From the NCBI GenBank assembly GCA_964502525.1, contig CAZCXH010000113.1, positions 1 to 16,146 of the forward strand: a stretch of 16,146 nt of DNA, read 5' to 3'. A program made the position numbers and the translations under genes. The stretch comes from DATLYB01 sp964502525. GTDB taxonomy: Bacteria; Bacteroidota; Bacteroidia; Chitinophagales; CAIOSU01. The notes under the pieces were generated by a model, which saw only the letters and a program-made list of their open reading frames with translations, made no database searches and was not told the origin of the DNA. Below, in pieces: positions 1-5,776 of the stretch. The number at the start of each line of letters is the position of its first letter. Positions within the stretch are counted from its first letter, which is position 1.

Positions 1-1
1 A

Positions 2-166
2 ATTGAATTGAAGGGAGAAATTGAAAAAGGCAAAAGGCAAAGGGCAAAGGGCAAAGGGCAAAAGGCAAAGGGCAAAGGACAAAGGGCAAAGGGCAAAGGA
101 CAAAGGACAAAAGACAAAAGGCAAAAGGCAAAAGGCAAAAGACAAAGGACAATGACCAATGACTAA
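2..166 (+). CDS. Possible C-terminal end of an upstream gene, reading through the 7-base array
   Basis: One plus-strand frame is open from the left edge to a TAA at 164-166, giving about 54 codons. It begins I-E-L-K-G-E-I-E-K and then becomes a lysine, glycine, arginine and glutamine-rich heptad cycle of the type GKGQRAK, encoded by the repeat array. No start is visible apart from a TTG at 8. The situation resembles the right edge, where a clear peptidase gene runs into a similar array. From general knowledge, the gene before DAHP synthase in Bacteroidota is often prephenate dehydrogenase (tyrA), but too little is visible to identify it. It could equally be non-coding. Confidence 0.25.
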   Translation: MELKGEIEKGKRQRAKGKGQKAKGKGQRAKGKGQRTKDKRQKAKGKRQRTMTND

Positions 167-182
167 TCACCAATGACAAGAA
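29..182 (+). repeat. Array of 22 in-phase 7-base units that drift in sequence
   Basis: The stretch divides without slippage into 22 heptamers. Units 1-7 are GGCAAAG or GGCAAAA. Units 8-17 mix GACAAAG, GACAAAA, GGCAAAG and GGCAAAA. Units 18-22 are GACAATG, ACCAATG, ACTAATC, ACCAATG and ACAAGAA. Change is directional: neighbours differ by one or a few bases, while the ends differ almost completely. The plus strand is nearly free of T until unit 18. The array stops 40 bases before the DAHP synthase start and has no spacers of CRISPR size. Confidence 0.9.
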
Positions 183-184
183 CG

Positions 185-216
185 TAATAAACTAATAAAC
201 TAACATACCGATTAAC
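185..216 (+). repeat. Four 8-base units following the 7-base array
   Basis: Directly after the heptamers the period changes to eight: TAATAAAC, TAATAAAC, TAACATAC, CGATTAAC. The last unit ends six bases before the ATG of the DAHP synthase gene, so these units form most of its immediate leader. No TAnnTTTG promoter element is visible here, which suggests that transcription of the downstream gene comes from further upstream, through the arrays. Confidence 0.6.
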
Positions 217-222
217 TATAGC

Positions 223-1335
223 ATGAAGGGAGAATTGAAGATCAAACCGATAGCCGAGTGGCTGAGTGTTACGAAACCGCTTCTCATCAGCGGTCCGTGC
301 AGCGCGGAAAGCGAATCGCAGATGGTGGGCACAGCGAAGCAGCTTGCCGCATTGGGTAAAATCCATGTGTTGCGCGCAGGCATCTGGAAGCCGAGAACGC
401 GTCCCGGAGAGTTTGAGGGCGCTGGCGAGATAGGATTGGAGTGGCTCATCGCTGCAAAGAAGGAAACAGGACTGCCCGTGACAACCGAAGTAGCCAATGT
501 CGCACATGTGGATGCTTGCCTGAAAGCGGGCGTTGACATTCTATGGGTAGGAGCAAGAACAACGGTGAACCCCTTCTCCGTGCAGGAAATAGCGAATGCA
601 TTGAAAGGAGTGGATATTCCCGTGATGGTAAAAAATCCGGTGAATCCGGATTTAGAATTGTGGATTGGCGCTTTGGAGCGGCTCAATAGGGCAGGCATCA
701 CCAAACTGGTTGCCATTCACCGCGGCTTTTCATCATTCGACAAAAACGGCCCGTTCCGCAACGCGCCCATGTGGGACATTCCCATTGAACTGAAAGTGCG
801 CCATCCCGAGCTGGAAATCATCTGCGACCCCAGCCACATCTGCGGGCAGCGCGATTTGATTCCGTTCATCGCCCAGAAAGCCCTCGACCTCGACATGTCA
901 GGATTGATGATCGAAAGCCACATCAACCCGGATGTGGCGCTGAGCGATGCCAAACAGCAGTTGACTCCCAAGACGCTCGGAAAATTGCTCGATGACCTTA
1001 TTGTCAGAACTGCCTCATCGGAAAGCAAGAAATTCAAAGACAAGCTGACGGTGCTTCGCGAGCAGATTGACAAGATTGATGATGAACTGATGCACCAATT
1101 CTCCGCGCGCATGAAAATCTCCGAGCAGATTGGAAAGTATAAAAGCGAAAATAATGTGACTATCCTGCAGGTAGCGAGATGGGATGAGATAATCAAGTCG
1201 CGGCTTGAACAAGGGCGGGCGATGGGGCTGAGCGAAGAATTCCTCAACACCTGGCTCAAGCTCATTCACCAGGAATCAATCGCGGTGCAGCAGAAAGTGA
1301 TGAATAAAAATATGAATGAAAAAAAGCAGGCTTGA
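223..1335 (+). CDS. aroF: Bifunctional 3-deoxy-7-phosphoheptulonate (DAHP) synthase / chorismate mutase type II
   Basis: Condenses phosphoenolpyruvate with erythrose 4-phosphate at the head of the shikimate pathway; the C-terminal domain converts chorismate to prephenate. The 370-residue protein has a KDO8P-synthase-like type I-beta DAHP synthase domain (about 15-262). Visible motifs are GPCSAES (24-30), KPRTRPGEFEG (56-66), DPSH (202-205) and IESH (230-233). By comparison with the Thermotoga enzyme, C26, H205, E231 and D242 are the expected metal ligands. An AroQ-type chorismate mutase domain follows (about 272-360), with R279, R296, K305 and R319 in the expected pattern. The ATG at 223 has no Shine-Dalgarno. 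In Bacteroidota this fusion usually ends a pheA-aminotransferase-tyrA-DAHP synthase run, so the missing upstream genes may be those. Its stop lies two bases from the stop of the convergent nuclease gene. The fusion may let prephenate or chorismate regulate the synthase; that is inference. Confidence 0.95.
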   Translation: MKGELKIKPIAEWLSVTKPLLISGPCSAESESQMVGTAKQLAALGKIHVLRAGIWKPRTRPGEFEGAGEIGLEWLIAAKKETGLPVTTEVANVAHVDACLKAGVDILWVGARTTVNPFSVQEIANALKGVDIPVMVKNPVNPDLELWIGALERLNRAGITKLVAIHRGFSSFDKNGPFRNAPMWDIPIELKVRHPELEIICDPSHICGQRDLIPFIAQKALDLDMSGLMIESHINPDVALSDAKQQLTPKTLGKLLDDLIVRTASSESKKFKDKLTVLREQIDKIDDELMHQFSARMKISEQIGKYKSENNVTILQVARWDEIIKSRLEQGRAMGLSEEFLNTWLKLIHQESIAVQQKVMNKNMNEKKQA

Positions 1336-1337
1336 AG

Positions 1338-1952
1338 TCACGAACTTTTCTTCCTCTTCTCTATTTCGTCACGGATTTTAATCGCTTTCTCGTAATCCTC
1401 ATTCTTCAGTACGCGGGCGAGCATTTCATTTAACGATTTATCCGACAGTTTGGTGATGTCTTTTGCCGAATCATCCGGTTCATCAGCGTGGACTTCAACT
1501 TTCTCCTTTTTTGCAGCAGCGCCCTGTCCTTCCGTAAGCTGCTCTTCCATGATGATTCCAGCGCTCTCGAGAATAGATTCGTATGTAAATATGGGGCAAT
1601 TGAAACGCACGGCAAGCGCCAAGGCATCAGAAGTGCGGGAATCAATCTCTTCCACCTTGTCGCCAACCTTGCACACGAGCAAGGCGTAGAAAATCCCTTC
1701 CTTCAGGTTATTGATCACGATCTCCACCAACTCAATTCCAAAGGTGTTGAAGATGTTTCTCGTCAGGTCATGCGTGAGCGGACGGGTGGGTTGCATTTTT
1801 TCGAGGGCAACGGCAATCGCCTGCGCTTCGAAACCGCCAATCACAATGGGAAGCCTCCTTTTGCCTTTCACTTCTTCAAGCACTACCGCATAGGATTGGG
1901 TTTGGGTGATGCTATGCGACAGCGCAACTATCTCCAAGGGGATTTTCTTCAT
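1338..1952 (-). CDS. Bifunctional nuclease family protein (DUF151) with C-terminal UVR motif
   Basis: 204 residues. Residues 1-135 form a BFN/DUF151 domain. Recognisable segments are LPIVIGGFEAQAIAVALE (34-51), the TRPLTHDL stretch (56-63) and EEIDSRTSDALALAVRF (101-117). A charged linker (140-170) leads to a UvrB/UvrC-type helical hairpin (about 173-201, with LARVLKNEDYEKAIKIRDEIE). Founding members of the family are described as having RNase and DNase activity, but the true substrate in Bacteroidota is unknown to me. The ATG at 1952 is the first residue of the conserved N-terminus. It lies downstream of etfB and etfA on the same strand, an association I recall from other Bacteroidota, though the 216-base gap contains strong inverted repeats that could uncouple it. 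Its 3' end nearly touches the convergent DAHP synthase gene. Confidence 0.88.
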   Translation of the reverse strand: MKKIPLEIVALSHSITQTQSYAVVLEEVKGKRRLPIVIGGFEAQAIAVALEKMQPTRPLTHDLTRNIFNTFGIELVEIVINNLKEGIFYALLVCKVGDKVEEIDSRTSDALALAVRFNCPIFTYESILESAGIIMEEQLTEGQGAAAKKEKVEVHADEPDDSAKDITKLSDKSLNEMLARVLKNEDYEKAIKIRDEIEKRKKSS

Positions 1953-2015
1953 CTTAAATCTTCAGTGTTAATCGGTAAAATTCAATATCCAAATTAGCCT
2001 TTTCATATCAATTAC

Positions 2016-2055
2016 GTTATCCATTCACCGATAAACCAATCAACAAATTAACCGG
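2016..2055 (-). repeat. Decayed 8-base periodic tract in the etfA-nuclease gap
   Basis: Read on the minus strand from 2055 down to 2016, the sequence falls into CCGGTTAA, TTTGTTGA, TTGGTTTA, TCGGTGAA, TGGATAAC, loosely following TYGGTTAA. ATCGGTAAA also occurs twice on the plus strand (1971-1979 and 2063-2071). The periodicity is visible but imperfect. It lies downstream of etfA on the coding strand, the same relative position as the other arrays. Confidence 0.4.
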
Positions 2056-2056
2056 T

Positions 2057-2111
2057 TATACCATCGGTAAACAGGTTTTCGAACTTGTACAGCATAGTAC
2101 CCGATGGTATA
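2057..2111 (-). other. Long inverted repeat with an inner UUCG-type hairpin
   Basis: TATACCATCGG (2057-2067) and CCGATGGTATA (2101-2111) are a perfect 11-bp inverted repeat. The 33-base loop contains a second one, ACAGGTT (2071-2077), TTCG loop (2078-2081), AACTTGT (2082-2088), with one G-T pair on the plus strand. It lies between etfA and the nuclease gene, both on the minus strand, so it would form in the leader of the nuclease message or at the 3' end of the etf message. There is no U-tract, so it is not a textbook terminator. Confidence 0.6.
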
Positions 2112-2162
2112 TCCCGATCGCAATTCGTTTTTCACGCTTGTTTCGGGATAACTCATTCCCGA
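2110..2162 (-). other. Alternative hairpins downstream of etfA
   Basis: TCGGGA (2143-2148) can pair with TCCCGA (2157-2162) in a short hairpin just after the etfA stop. The longer TCGGGATA (2143-2150) can instead pair with TATCCCGA (2110-2117). The two pairings exclude each other, and the second also overlaps the end of the 2057-2111 stem. This layout is compatible with a terminator or attenuator, but no U-run or known riboswitch motif is present. Confidence 0.4.
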
Positions 2163-2168
2163 TAACCA

Positions 2169-3146
2169 TTAATTGTTGCTTGCAAAATATCTTTTCAATG
2201 CCTCATTCAGTTTAGGCACAATTTCAAACGCATCGCCCACCACGCCATAATCCGCATATTTGAAAAAAGGAGCTTCAGGATCATTGTTGATCACCACAAT
2301 CACTTTGCTGCCATTCACACCCGCAAGATGCTGAATGGCGCCCGAAATTCCCACGGCAATGTACAGGTTAGGCCGTATGGTCAACCCGGTCTGTCCCACG
2401 TGCTCATGATGCGGCCGCCAATGCACATCCGACACGGCTCTTGAACACGCGGTTGCCGCTCCGAGAAGTTTCGCCATCTCCTCGACCATCCCCCAATTTT
2501 CAGGACCTTTCAATCCTCTTCCCCCTGAAACAACGATTTCGGCTTCCGGCAGTGGAACGCCCACCGATTCCTTCTCAATGCCAGCCACCTGAACTTTAAA
2601 ATCGCCTTCTGAAACTCCGGCATCAAAATTCTCGACAGCAGCGGTTTGATCGGTCTGTTCCACGGGCATCGAGTTGGGATTGAGTGAAATGATTTTTACG
2701 GCAGTATTGATTGAAAAATTTGCGAAACCCTTGCCGGAGAATACGCTCTTTTTTACCGTAAATCCACTTTCCGTATCGGGGAGGGCGATGGCGCCCGGCA
2801 CAAGTCCCGCTTTCAGGCGCACCGATAACCGCGGACCAATCGCTTTGCCGCTGCTGTTAAATGATAGCACGACAACTTCCGCACCCGTTTTTTGAGCTGC
2901 GGCAGCGATCGCTTTTGCGTATGCTCCTGAATCGAATTTGTCAAAAAGGGCGCTATTGGCATGCAGCACTTTTGCCGCCCCGAATTTCCCCAAACCATTG
3001 AGTTCGGCAGGATTAACGGTTCCCAGCGCCAATGCAATGCATTCCTTCCCCAGCTTTTTGGCGATTTTTCCGGCATAAGCGGTTGCTTCGCGTGCTGACT
3101 TTTTGAATTTTCCGTCTGCGCTTTCAGCGAATACTAATACTGACAT
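2169..3146 (-). CDS. etfA: Electron transfer flavoprotein subunit alpha
   Basis: The FAD-binding subunit of the soluble ETF heterodimer, which takes electrons from acyl-CoA and related dehydrogenases and passes them towards the quinone pool. Its 325 residues are a usual length. The N-terminal part is the ETF alpha/beta fold (1-190). The C-terminal FAD domain has SGGRGLKGPENW (207-218), SRAVSD (235-240), GQTG (251-254), GISGAIQHLAGV (266-277) and NNDPEAPFFKYADYGVVGD (287-305), all hallmarks of EtfA. Its ATG at 3144-3146 overlaps the TGA of etfB by one base (TGATG), so the two are translationally coupled and presumably made in equal amounts. Nothing suggests a bifurcating ETF. No partner dehydrogenase lies in the window. 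Confidence 0.96.
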   Translation of the reverse strand: MSVLVFAESADGKFKKSAREATAYAGKIAKKLGKECIALALGTVNPAELNGLGKFGAAKVLHANSALFDKFDSGAYAKAIAAAAQKTGAEVVVLSFNSSGKAIGPRLSVRLKAGLVPGAIALPDTESGFTVKKSVFSGKGFANFSINTAVKIISLNPNSMPVEQTDQTAAVENFDAGVSEGDFKVQVAGIEKESVGVPLPEAEIVVSGGRGLKGPENWGMVEEMAKLLGAATACSRAVSDVHWRPHHEHVGQTGLTIRPNLYIAVGISGAIQHLAGVNGSKVIVVINNDPEAPFFKYADYGVVGDAFEIVPKLNEALKRYFASNN

Positions 3147-3886
3147 CAGATTATTTTGGCTTCGTTATGTAATAGATCAACCAGTTCGCCAACATTGTCG
3201 GGCTTCACCAGCCTGACGGATTGCTTCTGTGGCGGCAACTCATAGGATTGGATGGAGGTGAATGATTCCACAGCAGCGGGCTGCACCACATTGAGCGGTT
3301 TTGTTTTGGCAGCCATGATTCCGCGCATATTGGGAATACGCGGCTCTGCAATTCCTTTCGTTACGCTCACCACAAGCGGGGTTGCCGCTTTCACCACCTC
3401 CTTGCCTCCTTCGATCTCGCGCTTGATGGTAGCGGTGTTGCCTTCCATGTCAAGCGAGGAGGCGAGTGAAACAAAAGGAAGGTCAAGCGCTTCTGCAATC
3501 ACTCCGCCTATCATAAATCCGTTGTAGTTAATGGTTTCCTTGCCTGAAAAAACAATGTCGTAGCCTTTGCCCTTTGCAAATTCGGCTATTTGCGCTCCGA
3601 CAAAGTAGGAGTCGAGCGGCTCCGCATCAATCCTTGCCGCGTCATCGGCTCCTATTGCAAGCGCTTTGCGGATAATCGGGTCGCTGTCGGCTTTTCCTAC
3701 GTGAACAACGGTTACGGTGCCGCCCAGTTTCTCTTTCAGTTCAAGCGCCCTTACCAGCGCATACCACTCGTCCGTGGGATTAAGAATCCACTGCACATTT
3801 TCTTCGTTGAAACGGGTGTTGTTATCCTTGAAGTTGATTTTCGTGGTGGTGTCGGGCACTTTACTGATACAAACCAGTATCTTCAT
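3146..3886 (-). CDS. etfB: Electron transfer flavoprotein subunit beta
   Basis: The AMP-binding partner of EtfA, 246 residues. It starts with the typical MKILVCISKVPDTTTKINF and carries the NPTDEWYALVRALELKE segment (36-52), a GADDAARID stretch, the FSGKETINYNGFMIGGVIAEALDLPFVS region and the AKTKPLNV segment near the C-terminus, all matching EtfB. First gene of the visible operon etfB-etfA-(nuclease). The ATG at 3884-3886 is divergent from the TPR gene with only 44 bases between. That gap is AT-rich and contains no convincing TAnnTTTG box for etfB, so its promoter may lie inside the TPR reading frame. Confidence 0.96.
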   Translation of the reverse strand: MKILVCISKVPDTTTKINFKDNNTRFNEENVQWILNPTDEWYALVRALELKEKLGGTVTVVHVGKADSDPIIRKALAIGADDAARIDAEPLDSYFVGAQIAEFAKGKGYDIVFSGKETINYNGFMIGGVIAEALDLPFVSLASSLDMEGNTATIKREIEGGKEVVKAATPLVVSVTKGIAEPRIPNMRGIMAAKTKPLNVVQPAAVESFTSIQSYELPPQKQSVRLVKPDNVGELVDLLHNEAKII

Positions 3887-3930
3887 AGCGTCATGATTTT
3901 TTTATTTTGCGTTGCGAAAATAAGAATTAA

Positions 3931-4251
3931 TTGAAAGACAGGCTCGAACAGTTGAGATCCATGCTGAAAGATTCGCCCGGTGAACCCTTTGTGCTGTTTG
4001 CGCTTGCGCAGGAATACGCAAAAGCGGGGAACCATAGGGAGGCATTACGCTATTATAAACAGCTTTTATCCGATTCGCCAGATTATACCGGGGCATATTA
4101 TCATCTCGGAAAATTGTATGAGCAGTCAGGCAAACAAAAGGATGCAATAGCCACCTATAAAATCGGGATGGAGATAACGAAAAAGAAGGGTGAACATCAT
4201 GCTTTCGGTGAATTGCAATCGGCATTATCAATGATCAGCGATGAAAAATGA
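3931..4251 (+). CDS. Small tetratricopeptide-repeat protein
   Basis: 106 residues, almost entirely helical repeat. Two TPR units are readable, about 19-52 (FVLFALAQEYAKAGNHREAL) and 53-86 (GAYYHLGKLYEQSGKQKDAI), followed by a capping helix ending in SALSMISDEK. I chose the TTG at 3931. An in-frame TAA sits directly before it, and the first residues (KDRLEQLRSMLKDSP) match the start I recall for relatives in Bacteroidota; the alternative ATG at 3961 would remove the first helix. There is no signal peptide or membrane segment, so it is probably cytoplasmic and a protein-protein adaptor. It overlaps tilS by 11 bases and must be co-transcribed with it, but no specific partner can be named. Confidence 0.82.
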   Translation: MKDRLEQLRSMLKDSPGEPFVLFALAQEYAKAGNHREALRYYKQLLSDSPDYTGAYYHLGKLYEQSGKQKDAIATYKIGMEITKKKGEHHAFGELQSALSMISDEK

Positions 4252-5578
4252 AGATATTTTAGAGAGGTTCAATGATTTTGTTTCGGCAAACCATCTGCTG
4301 CAAAAAGATCAGCCCGTGCTGGCTGCGGTGAGCGGGGGTGTTGATTCGGTTGTGTTGTGTATGCTGCTGTTAAAATCCGGATTCAAATTCGGTATAGCCC
4401 ACTGCAATTTCAAGCTGCGCGGAAAAGATTCGGATGACGACCAGCGGTTTGTTGAAACGCTTGCGGCAGAATTGAAAGCGCCTTTTTTCGCTGCTGAATT
4501 TGATACGCGCCAATATGCCGCGGAAAAGGGAGTTTCCATTGAGATGGCTGCACGGGAACTGCGATACCAATGGCTGGAAGAAATCCGGAAGGCAAACGGA
4601 TGCCACAAAACAGCCACCGCGCATCACCGCGATGACAGCATTGAAACTGTGCTGCTGAATCTTGTGAAGGGGACGGGTATTTCCGGCTTGCATGGAATCA
4701 TGCCGAAGCGCGGCAAGATCATTCGCCCGATGCTTTCTTTCAGCAAGGAAGAGATTTTGGATTTTGCGAAAAATAATAATCTTGAATACCGGCAAGACCA
4801 CACTAACCTTGAATCGGTTTATCAGCGGAATATTTTACGGAACAAGGTAATCCCGGAATTGAAATCCATTAATCCGAATTTTTTAGAAACATTCTCAGGC
4901 AACATTGAAAAATTCCGGGATGCGGAAGCAATTTACAAATACGGATTGGAGTTGCTGAAAAAGAAAATGACGGAGAAAAGAGGGGAGGAGTGGTACATGC
5001 CGGTGAAAAAGCTTTTGATGCATGAGGCAGGCAAAACGGTTCTATATGAAATCCTGAAGGATTTTGGTTTCGGAGAAAAGCAAGTCGCGCAGATTCATGA
5101 AGGGCTTTCGGGCGACCCCGGCAAGCAATATTTCTCCGATAATTTCAGGATAATCAAAGACCGTGACTTTCTCATCATCGCCAATAAAGCGGAAGAAAAT
5201 TCAGGGCTGGTGATGATTGAACAAATCAGGAAGCCGGTTAAACTTTCTGACGGTGAACTAAAGTTTCACCTGATGCCCGGCTCGAAATTCAATGAAGATT
5301 CCCGTGAGGATACCGCTTACGTTGACTATTCAAAGCTGCAATTTCCACTTACGCTGAGGCGATGGAAAACGGGCGATTACTTCTATCCTCTCGGCTTGGA
5401 TAAAAAGAAAAAACTGAGCGACTTTTTTACCGACATCAAGCTTTCCGTTTTGGAAAAGGAAAAAGCGTGGGTGCTGCTGACGGGAGAAAAAATTGTTTGG
5501 GTGGTGGGAAGAAGGATTGATGAAAGATTTAAAGTGACAGAGCGTACCAGGGAAACGTTGAAGATGAAATGGAAATAG
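4241..5578 (+). CDS. tilS: tRNA(Ile)-lysidine synthase
   Basis: Joins lysine to C34 of the CAU-anticodon isoleucine tRNA, using ATP, so that it reads AUA and is charged with isoleucine; essential in most bacteria. The 445-residue protein has the N-type ATP pyrophosphatase motif SGGVDS (31-36), AHCNFKLRGKDSDDDQRFV (53-71), the ATAHHRDDSIETVLLNL segment and GLHGIMPKRGKIIRPML, all TilS-specific. The C-terminal TilS domain is present (TLRRWKTGDYFYPLGL, KKKLSDFFTDIK, VWVVGRRIDERFKVT). Length is normal for the form with both accessory domains. The ATG at 4241 lies inside the end of the TPR gene, so translation is probably coupled. It is the last gene before a 198-base gap. Confidence 0.96.
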   Translation: MKNEDILERFNDFVSANHLLQKDQPVLAAVSGGVDSVVLCMLLLKSGFKFGIAHCNFKLRGKDSDDDQRFVETLAAELKAPFFAAEFDTRQYAAEKGVSIEMAARELRYQWLEEIRKANGCHKTATAHHRDDSIETVLLNLVKGTGISGLHGIMPKRGKIIRPMLSFSKEEILDFAKNNNLEYRQDHTNLESVYQRNILRNKVIPELKSINPNFLETFSGNIEKFRDAEAIYKYGLELLKKKMTEKRGEEWYMPVKKLLMHEAGKTVLYEILKDFGFGEKQVAQIHEGLSGDPGKQYFSDNFRIIKDRDFLIIANKAEENSGLVMIEQIRKPVKLSDGELKFHLMPGSKFNEDSREDTAYVDYSKLQFPLTLRRWKTGDYFYPLGLDKKKKLSDFFTDIKLSVLEKEKAWVLLTGEKIVWVVGRRIDERFKVTERTRETLKMKWK

Positions 5579-5730
5579 CACAGTTATAATAGCCATGAAT
5601 TGCCCTAAAGGTGCAGAAGCAATAAATATAACAGATTTATTCAAACTTATTTACCCTTCACAGATTGAACATGTCAACATCGTATCTGGCGGACTTGCTG
5701 ATTTAAGAATAAATTTTATTTCTTTGCAAG

Positions 5731-5748
5731 CGCATGGCAAATCATGCG
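5731..5748. promoter_or_regulatory. Short palindrome upstream of the radical SAM gene
   Basis: CGCATG (5731-5736) and CATGCG (5743-5748) form a perfect 6-bp inverted repeat around GCAAAT, ending 28 bases before the TTG start at 5777. A loose promoter-like TTTATCTTTTG follows at 5750-5760. It could be an operator or a small hairpin. The rest of the gap (5579-5776) holds no recognised feature. Confidence 0.3.
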
Positions 5749-5776
5749 GTTTATCTTTTGAAAAAAACAACGGCAC

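Larger units (their letters stand above)
9..239. repeat. Direct repeat flanking the array (9-25 and 224-239)
   Basis: TGAAGGGAGAAATTGAA at 9-25 recurs at 224-239 as TGAAGGGAGAATTGAA, identical except for one A. The second copy contains the DAHP synthase start, since its TG belongs to the ATG at 223. The two copies bracket the whole 7-base plus 8-base array. This could be a target-site duplication, a remnant of a duplicated gene start, or chance in purine-rich sequence. Confidence 0.55.

Noticed and set aside
29..182. CRISPR array
   Set aside because: The units are only 7 bases, follow each other without spacers, and no cas gene is present.
717..1265. 182-codon minus-strand frame inside DAHP synthase
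   Set aside because: Antisense shadow rich in Ser and Leu without domain features; the plus-strand gene is certain.
1488..1997. 169-codon plus-strand frame antisense to the nuclease gene
   Set aside because: It is a shadow of the nuclease gene, whose domain is clearly recognisable on the minus strand.
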